18,236 bases of DNA, taken from positions 1 through 18,236 of the forward strand of contig JAJRSX010000043.1 in NCBI GenBank assembly GCA_024278555.1, in the 5' to 3' direction. Both the position numbers and the translations under genes were made by a program. Shown here one piece after another: positions 14,701-18,236 of this stretch. The stretch's first letter is position 1, and each line of letters starts with the position of its first letter. The notes under the pieces are model-generated. The model was given only the letters and a program-made list of their open reading frames with translations, made no database searches and was not told the DNA's origin. This DNA comes from a bacterium (GTDB taxonomy: Bacteria > CG2-30-53-67 > CG2-30-70-394).

Positions 14701-15281
14701 CCCTCCACGGTCGTCGCCACCGCCACCGCCGGCAGCGGACGACCGTCGACGGTCGCCCGCAAGGCGCCGACCTCCAGATCGACGGTGGCGCGGCCGTCGC
14801 GGATCCGCGCCTGCGCCTCGATGGAGGCCAGGAGGAGGGCGGAGGTGTCGCCGAAAAAGAGGGCCGCCTCGCCGCCGCTCACCTCCACCGCCGCTGGCGG
14901 TGACCCCGTCGGCGACCGCGGGATCAGCGCCGCCAGCGCCGTCGGCTCGGTACAGCTCAGGGTGGGGCGGTGGAGGCGGAGACGGTCGAGGCGAAGGTGG
15001 CCATGAAACAGCGGCGCGGCGGCGAGATCGGCGACCAGCTCCTCCACCCGCACCTCCCCCACCCCCTCACGGGCAAGGGACAGGTCGTCCACCACCAGGC
15101 GCAGGCGCAGGAGGTTGAAGCGCACCCCCCCCACCGCCACCTCGGCGTCGAGGCGCGGTGCCAGCCACCCCCCGAGGCGGGGCGCGGCCACGACGCTGAA
15201 TACCTCCGTGGAGAGGAGGTAGCCGCCGCCGAGGAGGAGAAAGGAGACGCCGAAGAGGGCGCGGAGGAGGAGCCTGCCCAT
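11748..15281 (-). CDS. tamB: TamB-family inner-membrane/periplasmic assembly protein, 1177 aa
   Basis: A member of the AsmA-like/TamB (DUF490) superfamily: a long beta-groove protein anchored in the inner membrane and spanning the periplasm. It is paired with an Omp85 protein and implicated in outer-membrane protein insertion and lipid transport. One N-terminal signal anchor (LLLRALFGVSFLLLGGGYLL, about 4-23) is followed by ~1100 residues of repetitive, strand-rich, glycine-rich sequence typical of the groove. The C-terminal TamB domain is about 920-1177: VNNDLLDLILGGEVTLLG, GTLHLRDRDIHLTSVSVTF, GIEPLIDAQGETVLRDFS, SPRLTLGKDLADRLSLIYST, then ELRYRLSPAWEARGG and a final FRF. Length is close to E. 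coli TamB (about 1260 aa). ATG at 15281 begins the anchor; no Shine-Dalgarno is visible. Here tamB precedes its Omp85 partner, the reverse of E. coli tamA-tamB. Confidence 0.92.
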   Translation of the reverse strand: MGRLLLRALFGVSFLLLGGGYLLSTEVFSVVAAPRLGGWLAPRLDAEVAVGGVRFNLLRLRLVVDDLSLAREGVGEVRVEELVADLAAAPLFHGHLRLDRLRLHRPTLSCTEPTALAALIPRSPTGSPPAAVEVSGGEAALFFGDTSALLLASIEAQARIRDGRATVDLEVGALRATVDGRPLPAVAVATTVEGGTEGVRLSHLVVASHGSRLTGGGRWAEGEATWRLGGSVDLAEVVPIVPQVAPLAGTLHLQVTGGGPLADPHVAGRIGLAEVRRGAVELQQVVAAVDGDRRGVRLTNIDGVVEGARVTGAATIAPGAADGELTVADLTWANLRTACARWGEPLPDLPFQMSTTLSGRFDYRRGTGTTVEGEASGLIRGRGLSEAEAAGHPGAILNRLPPARVTVAFARPAAGPLTLRDGIVRMATGEGRVSGTIGAHAALDLDVAIASAESRDLAQLLGIPLHGETWGEGRVTGRGGGWRFDGPIGGEGIAVEGENLARFAGCLHLDGEGGRVGEMVGWPAAGGPPVRGELVAGHDGVDLRLSSKGIDFAAIRYLDRWPYLAGHGDIDFRLHTPAPVRVAVTGHLPKVSAWGIDLAPMELTVTGADGAVRWQARAAGATLIGDGAVAADGSASGGGRFDYFELGRLRGALPARLVALGVGGEATGTFRVGGRIEPAEALRVEVELDGLKAHAAGTTLVAIDTPAQVVWQEGGLHLHDLAVAGVGVGGTIDGWFNPGGPLAVTVQADADLAALARRDPRLAGVEGGLSVYAEVAGTTALPEISGGAVLRDGSAPVPGLDLRLEGVAAEGIFSGQHLLIDGLHGRLGDGTVEGDGFVRLGPTGVDHLVLDTRLAGVGVEIGGAEAMVEGDLALRGPPAALVVGGDLVVRRLRYTKGFDTGALARGAAPSAAGGATLDLRLRAPQTVEVNNDLLDLILGGEVTLLGPVTAPGVVGSLSGSSGTLHLRDRDIHLTSVSVTFVDPEGIEPLIDAQGETVLRDFSAAPFGGTTATMVGGAPRNYHVTLTASGPVDDLALQASSTPPLDESVILAAVAGGAVGGAVGEEATERLLSMVTHGLRRGFGSGGELLGAPLERLLTLDRIDVDPFAVSQTNVVSPRLTLGKDLADRLSLIYSTSFVSNEEPVIELRYRLSPAWEARGGKNEIGSVGGDLRYEFRF

Positions 15282-15318
15282 GGAAAAACGCTTGTTACCG
15301 GCGGCGCAGGGGGGAGCG

Positions 15319-15339
15319 TGTGGACAACCGTGTGGACAA
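15319..15339 (-). promoter_or_regulatory. Two DnaA-type boxes (TTGTCCACA) in tandem
   Basis: TGTGGACAA occurs at 15319-15327 and 15331-15339, 12 bases apart; on the minus strand both read TTGTCCACA. This is one mismatch from the E. coli DnaA box TTATCCACA and equals the box common in high-GC actinobacteria. They lie 38 and 50 bases upstream of the tamB start, between it and the promoter-like pair. Alternatively they may be chance repeats. Confidence 0.45.
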
Positions 15340-15377
15340 GAGGGTCGTTAGTCGAGCACTGCTTGAAGAGTCGTCGC

Positions 15378-15409
15378 TAACCCATTGGTTCGTTCATAAC
15401 CCATTGGTT
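15378..15409. repeat. Two 13-base direct repeats TAACCCATTGGTT
   Basis: TAACCCATTGGTT occurs identically at 15378-15390 and 15397-15409, 19 bases start to start, close to two helical turns. Each copy contains the inverted ends AACC/GGTT. The repeats lie in AT-richer sequence and overlap the -10 and spacer of the proposed tamB promoter, which is the geometry of a tandem operator; iteron-like repeats at an origin are the alternative. Confidence 0.6.
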
Positions 15410-15421
15410 TTTATAGCTCAA
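15393..15421 (-). promoter_or_regulatory. Candidate sigma70-type promoter for tamB
   Basis: On the minus strand TTGAGC (15421-15416), a 17-base spacer and TATGAA (15398-15393) match the -35/-10 consensus 4 of 6 each with ideal spacing. It would give a leader of about 105 bases before tamB. It is the best such pair in the gap, but promoters in high-GC genomes are hard to call by eye. Confidence 0.4.
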
Positions 15422-15504
15422 AACGGGATGACGATGGTCCCCAATACTGACCCGAGGCACCACGACCCTCACCGTGGCAGCACCTTATCTCCCTTTTCCA
15501 GCGG

Positions 15505-15513
15505 TTATCCACA
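15505..15513 (+). promoter_or_regulatory. Perfect DnaA box TTATCCACA
   Basis: TTATCCACA at 15505-15513 is an exact match to the strong E. coli DnaA box. It faces opposite to the two TTGTCCACA copies at 15319-15339 and lies 166 bases from the nearer one. With only three boxes it is not proof of an origin; DnaA also acts as a transcription factor. Confidence 0.5.
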
Positions 15514-15588
15514 AGGTATGCACCGCCGGACCTCCCCCTTTCACCGGCACGACGAAGGGGGAACCGCCCCCCCTCGATCCAATCTGCG

Positions 15589-15602
15589 TTGATTCAAATC
15601 AA
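15589..15602. promoter_or_regulatory. FNR/ANR/DNR-type operator
   Basis: TTGATTCAAATCAA is a perfect match to the FNR-family site TTGAT-N4-ATCAA. CRP/FNR regulators with this specificity sense oxygen or nitric oxide. The site lies 44 bases beyond the tolC-like stop codon and 307 bases ahead of tamB. No good -10 lies at the class II distance on either strand, so activation from here would need a distal (class I-like) or unseen promoter. Confidence 0.6.
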
Positions 15603-15646
15603 ACCGGCCAATGGCAACAATTCGCACGGCAGATCCCCGCAGGCAC

Positions 15647-17161
15647 TCACCCCCCACCGGGGTCGCCACCGGGCGCGTCCGCCGCCTCCACCCGCAGGTG
15701 GTGGCGCTCCAGCAACATCCCCTCGGCATCCCACAGGCGGGCGACCGCCAGGAGGTAGGCGGTACGCGACGCCACATTGCGCTCGCGCGCCTCGGTGAGG
15801 TCGCGCTGCGCCTCCAGGACATCGTGGGGGGTGGCGACACCCACACGGAACTTCTCCTCCTCCGCGTCGAGGCGCGCCGCCCACGAGGCCACCGCCTTGG
15901 CGGTGGCGGCGATCCGTCGCCTGCTCGTCGCCACCTCGCGCACCGCGGCACGCACCGCCGCCACCACCGACGCCGCAGCATCCCGCAGCGCCAGATCGGC
16001 CTGCCGGTGGCGGTGGTGGGCCTGCTCGGCGGCGGCGCGGCCGGCCCGGTTGCCCAGGGGATAGGTGAGGGCGAGACCAACGCCATAAGAGAAGAAGTCG
16101 CGGCGACCGAGCTGGTCGGCGAGCTCCTGGACCCGCTGGTCACCGGTAAGGCCACCGGCCCCCACCCGGCCGGTGAGGGCGAGGTCCGGGAGGCGCAGGT
16201 TGTCCGCCCGCGCCGCCTCCAGGCCGCGCCGCTCCCGTGCCAGGCGGGCCAGGGCCAGGTCGGTGCGATGCTCGCGGGCGCGCGCCAGGGCGACGTCGAG
16301 GTCCGGATCCTGCGCCTCGATCGGCGGCAGGGGCGCCGGTACCGGCCGCAGCTCCCAGCTCTCATCCTCCTCCGTCCCCACCCCGGTCACCTCCAGCAGC
16401 CGGTCCTGGGCGTCGGCGAGTGCCTGCTCCGCCACCGCCACCCCCTCCTCGCGCAGGGCCACCTCCGCCTCCGCTCCGAGCCGCTCGTAGGGGGGCAGCC
16501 CCCCCACCCGCACCCGCTCCCCCACGTTCTCCGCCAGGGAGCGCGCCAGCTCCCGGGAGGCGCGCGCCACCTTCAGCCGCTCCCCCGCCTCCACCAGGTG
16601 CCAGTAGCCCTCCTCGGTGGCCAGCACCACCTCCTCCATCGCCGCCCGCAGGCGCACCGCCTCCACCTCGGTCGCCACCCGCGCCAGGCGCACCGGCGCG
16701 AGGTTCACCGCGGTGCCGCCGCCGCGCAGGAGCGGCTGGGTGATGGCGAGGTCGAGGGCGGCGTCGAAGCGCGGGTTGAGGGTGGAGAAGGGAAAGTTGT
16801 CGCGCTGGCGATCACCGGTGAACTTCAGGCTCGCCTCGGTGCCGAGGGCGAAGCGACGGGTGAGCCCGAGGCTGACCGCCACCGACTCCCGGGTCGTCCC
16901 GAAGAGATCGGAGGCGGTGGGGGTCTCGGTGTGGTCAAAGTCGACGCCGGCGGTCACCGTGGTATCGAAATCGGCCGCCGCCTCCACCTCGCTCCCCGTG
17001 GCGATGGGCAACGCCTCCGCCGCCAGGGCGACCCCGAGGTTGCGCGCCACCGCCCACTCCACCGCCTCCTCCATCCCCACCGACCGCGCCACCGGCGTGG
17101 CCGTGGCGACCGCAGCCGAGAGGACAGCGACACAGCCAAGGAGGGGGGTGATCCGCACCAT
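15647..17161 (-). CDS. TolC-family outer-membrane channel protein, 504 aa
   Basis: An outer-membrane efflux protein: a trimeric channel with a periplasmic helical barrel, used by tripartite efflux pumps or type I secretion. The signal peptide is about residues 1-22 (LLGCVAVLSAAVATATP). Two homologous halves are visible. The first begins MEEAVEWAVARNLGVALAAE at 30-49, with the hallmark ALDLAITQPLLRGGG and a long helix EVVLATEEGYWHLVEAGERL. The second starts LDVALARAREHRTDLALARL, with SYGVGLALTYPLGNRAGR and closing helices ending LLAVARLWDAEGMLLERHHL. The frame continues open upstream to 17788, but that part is antisense to the toxin-antitoxin genes, so ATG at 17161 is the start. No RND pump, membrane-fusion protein or ABC exporter is next to it; tamB follows downstream on the same strand. 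Confidence 0.88.
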   Translation of the reverse strand: MVRITPLLGCVAVLSAAVATATPVARSVGMEEAVEWAVARNLGVALAAEALPIATGSEVEAAADFDTTVTAGVDFDHTETPTASDLFGTTRESVAVSLGLTRRFALGTEASLKFTGDRQRDNFPFSTLNPRFDAALDLAITQPLLRGGGTAVNLAPVRLARVATEVEAVRLRAAMEEVVLATEEGYWHLVEAGERLKVARASRELARSLAENVGERVRVGGLPPYERLGAEAEVALREEGVAVAEQALADAQDRLLEVTGVGTEEDESWELRPVPAPLPPIEAQDPDLDVALARAREHRTDLALARLARERRGLEAARADNLRLPDLALTGRVGAGGLTGDQRVQELADQLGRRDFFSYGVGLALTYPLGNRAGRAAAEQAHHRHRQADLALRDAAASVVAAVRAAVREVATSRRRIAATAKAVASWAARLDAEEEKFRVGVATPHDVLEAQRDLTEARERNVASRTAYLLAVARLWDAEGMLLERHHLRVEAADAPGGDPGGG

Positions 17162-17250
17162 CCGCCGAGTATCAACGACCGGGCCGGAGGGGGCGAGGGG
17201 GGGGCGACAAGCGAGTCGCCCGCGGATCCCATGCCTCCCGGCAGGGAATT

Positions 17251-17280
17251 GGCCACGGAATCCACGGAACCACACGGAAG
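17251..17280. repeat. Short degenerate spacer repeat (CCGTG type)
   Basis: On the minus strand it reads CTTCCGTGTGGTTCCGTGGA followed by TTCCGTGGCC: three TTCCGTG units in 30 bases. It lies in the 157-base gap between the toxin stop and the tolC-like start, so it could fall in the tolC-like leader. Similar TTCCGTG strings are common intergenic repeats in many bacteria. Confidence 0.5.
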
Positions 17281-17318
17281 GGGCGAGAACGCACGGCGGG
17301 GGGGGAGAGAGCCAGGGC

Positions 17319-17627
17319 TCACGGCTCCGACGGGAGCTTGAGGAGGCGCTCGCTACGCCAGACACGGACGATACGCACGCGATGAGGTTGGCGTTGGTAG
17401 ATGATACGGAAAGGCGGGCGGATGAGCTCCCGGAGGTGGGGAAGGTTGAGTTCGGGGACGACGCGGCCCATGTCGGGCTGCTCGGCGAGCGCCTCGACCT
17501 GTTGAACCACGCGGGCCACGAGGCGTCGGCCAACCTCGGGGACCTCCCCCGCGACGTAGTGGGCGAGCACCGCCTCGAGGTCGCCGATGGCGGAGTCGGC
17601 AAAGGAGATGCGGATCTCAGCGCCCAT
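17319..17627 (-). CDS. RelE/ParE-family toxin, 102 aa
   Basis: Type II toxin of the RelE/ParE superfamily. The typical order is present: an N-terminal strand (IRISFADSAIGDLEAVLAHY), a helical hairpin (VGRRLVARVVQQVEALAEQP), and then the diagnostic strand run MGRVVPEL, LRELIRPPFRIIYQRQP, HRVRIVRVWRSERLL. ParE-branch members poison DNA gyrase and RelE-branch members cut mRNA at ribosomes. The sequence favours ParE-like, since a clear RelE catalytic set is not evident. It starts at ATG 17627, 3 bases after the antitoxin stop codon, consistent with coupled translation, and depends on the antitoxin for neutralisation and repression. Codon use is slightly less GC-biased than neighbours, as often in mobile toxin-antitoxin pairs. 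Confidence 0.85.
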   Translation of the reverse strand: MGAEIRISFADSAIGDLEAVLAHYVAGEVPEVGRRLVARVVQQVEALAEQPDMGRVVPELNLPHLRELIRPPFRIIYQRQPHRVRIVRVWRSERLLKLPSEP

Positions 17628-17630
17628 GGG

Positions 17631-17900
17631 TCAGCCGAGCCCCAGGCGCGCCTTGACCTCCGGGAGATCCACCTCTCTCCCCGCCTCCAGATCGAGGAGC
17701 CCCTGGACCACCGCCCGCATGAAGTCACGCTCCTCCTCCGCCGCCTCGAAATCGTCAAGGGCCTGGACCACCGCCACCCCGCGGCCACGGCTGGTGAGGA
17801 GGACCGGCCGGTGCACCTCTCCCACCTGTTTCACGACCCGGCCAGGGTTGACCTTCAGGTCGGTGAGGGGGATGACATCCGTGGAAAATCGGATCTCCAT
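17631..17900 (-). CDS. Phd/YefM-family antitoxin, 89 aa
   Basis: The N-terminal DNA-binding fold of Phd/YefM is recognisable: DVIPLTDLKVNPGRVVKQVG at about 8-27, PVLLTSRGRGVAVVQALDDF at 32-51. A helical, acidic C-terminal tail follows (EEERDFMRAVVQGLLDLEAG), the part that usually wraps the toxin. It should neutralise the adjacent ParE-like toxin and repress the operon by binding the palindrome at 17926-17945. ATG at 17900 is supported by GGAG 5 bases upstream. Length is normal for the family. The gene order antitoxin-toxin and the 3-base spacing are standard. Confidence 0.88.
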   Translation of the reverse strand: MEIRFSTDVIPLTDLKVNPGRVVKQVGEVHRPVLLTSRGRGVAVVQALDDFEAAEEERDFMRAVVQGLLDLEAGREVDLPEVKARLGLG

Positions 17901-17922
17901 GGGAACTCCATATGGTGTTGTT

Positions 17923-17948
17923 AATAGGTGCTAATGATAGCACCTGTT
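17923..17948 (-). promoter_or_regulatory. Palindromic operator of the toxin-antitoxin operon
   Basis: AGGTGCT (17926-17932) and AGCACCT (17939-17945) are perfect inverted arms around AATGAT; outer bases extend the symmetry to 10-base arms with one mismatch. The site is 26 bases upstream of the antitoxin start, in locally AT-rich sequence. TATCAT and TATTAA on the minus strand are possible -10 hexamers within or next to it, so bound antitoxin would block the promoter. Autoregulation by Phd/YefM proteins at such palindromes is established for the family. Confidence 0.7.
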
Positions 17949-18023
17949 GTCGCACCGCACCCATACGATGCCGCGGGAGCTCCTGATGCCCGATCCGCGT
18001 CACTCGAAAGAGAATCTCATCTC

Positions 18024-18047
18024 AGAGGACGCAAAGAGGATCAGCGG
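18024..18047. repeat. Short degenerate spacer repeat (TTTGCGTCCTCTG type)
   Basis: On the minus strand it reads CCGCTGATCCTCTTTGCGTC then CTCTG. It resembles TTTGCGTCC/CTCTGCG intergenic repeats known from many genomes. It is a single copy in this window. Confidence 0.35.
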
Positions 18048-18078
18048 AAATAGCAATGCAGGCCAAGATGGGACCGTC

Positions 18079-18101
18079 CGTAGGGCGGGCTTCAACCCGC
18101 C
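18079..18101 (+). repeat. Single REP-like hairpin
   Basis: CGTAGGGCGGGCTTCAACCC followed by GCC forms a perfect six-base stem GGCGGG/CCCGCC (18084-18089, 18096-18101) around CTTCAA. The plan (TAGG, G-rich arm, TTxxACCC) matches the REP-like units at 8663-8750 in outline, but the sequence differs, so it is probably a related subfamily. Confidence 0.55.
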
Positions 18102-18236
18102 GAGCACCGTAACTTCTTGAGAACTCCCTATCCCCCTTGCCCATGACGGACAGCGTGGTTCGTCCTGAACGCAAGAGGTCGAGGATGGCGAGTGGCATCC
18201 TATCCACCAGGGAGGGGGGAGCCGTTTTCAGGTACG

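Larger units (their letters stand above)
15282..15646 (-). promoter_or_regulatory. 365-base regulatory region ahead of tamB
   Basis: This gap is markedly less GC-rich than the rest of the window around 15370-15425 and holds several independent sites, listed separately: an FNR-type box, three DnaA-type boxes, two 13-base direct repeats and a promoter-like pair. A small inverted repeat CCACG/CGTGG lies at 15461-15478. No open frame here looks coding. It separates the tolC-like stop from tamB, so tamB probably has its own promoter. Confidence 0.65.
17901..18236. other. 336-base right-edge region without a convincing gene
   Basis: It holds the toxin-antitoxin operator at 17923-17948, a spacer repeat at 18024-18047 and a REP-like hairpin at 18079-18101. 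Beyond 18140 two short frames run off the window edge, one on each strand; neither has a Shine-Dalgarno or a domain I recognise. Confidence 0.5.

Noticed and set aside
11643-14903. A very long plus-strand open frame (over 1000 codons) opposite tamB
   Set aside because: It is antisense to a gene with clear TamB features. The product is His/Arg/Pro/Gly-rich low-complexity sequence, the usual mirror image of a high-GC gene.
17162-17788. N-terminal extension of the TolC-like frame through the toxin-antitoxin region
   Set aside because: The extension is Arg/Ser/Trp-rich and overlaps two well-formed genes in another frame; a signal peptide begins at 17161.
18022-18207. 61-codon minus-strand frame starting at GTG
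   Set aside because: It runs through the REP-like hairpin and a spacer repeat, has no Shine-Dalgarno and no recognisable domain; more likely non-coding, though the edge segment is left open.

Overview
This is a very GC-rich window from a Gram-negative (diderm) bacterium. The outer-membrane genes (an Omp85-family protein, TamB and a TolC-type protein) and a lipoprotein show the cell type. A futalosine-route menaquinone gene (mqnA) and a perfect FNR-type operator suggest a respiring anaerobe or facultative anaerobe. A deltaproteobacterial-type lineage (Desulfobacterota, Myxococcota or similar) would fit, but the sequence alone does not fix the phylum. I see no rRNA, tRNA, CRISPR array, prophage or intact insertion sequence.

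Layout. 1-4000: two minus-strand GT4-type glycosyltransferases, the second fused to a C-terminal helical-toroid glycosidase-like domain. 4252-5043: mqnA, the only convincing plus-strand gene, convergent with the next block (16 bases between stop codons). 5060-8550, minus strand: a PrcB-like lipoprotein and an SH3-repeat protein whose reading frames overlap by 4 bases, an alanine/glycine:sodium symporter, and a small hypothetical protein. 8828-17161, minus strand: an envelope block transcribed in the order tolC-like, tamB, tamA/bamA-like. The Omp85 protein appears to carry seven POTRA domains. 17319-17900: a Phd/YefM-ParE toxin-antitoxin pair with a clear palindromic operator. The right edge is repeat-rich and has no convincing gene.

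In the envelope block, TamB (inner-membrane-anchored periplasmic bridge) and its Omp85 partner would form a translocation and assembly module. The TolC-like channel is a typical outer-membrane protein and could be a client or simply a neighbour. The 365-base gap ahead of tamB is the most information-rich non-coding stretch: it holds a perfect FNR-type box, one perfect and two one-mismatch DnaA boxes, two identical 13-base direct repeats, and a plausible promoter lying across those repeats.

The other notable property is the number of intergenic repeat types: a 21-base tandem array, short degenerate spacer repeats at three sites, two related MITE-like elements plus a partial third, a back-to-back REP-like pair, a single REP-like hairpin, a C-rich/G-rich hairpin and a G-quadruplex-capable array. 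Several genes lack a visible Shine-Dalgarno sequence, whereas both glycosyltransferases and the antitoxin have one exactly 5 bases from the start codon.
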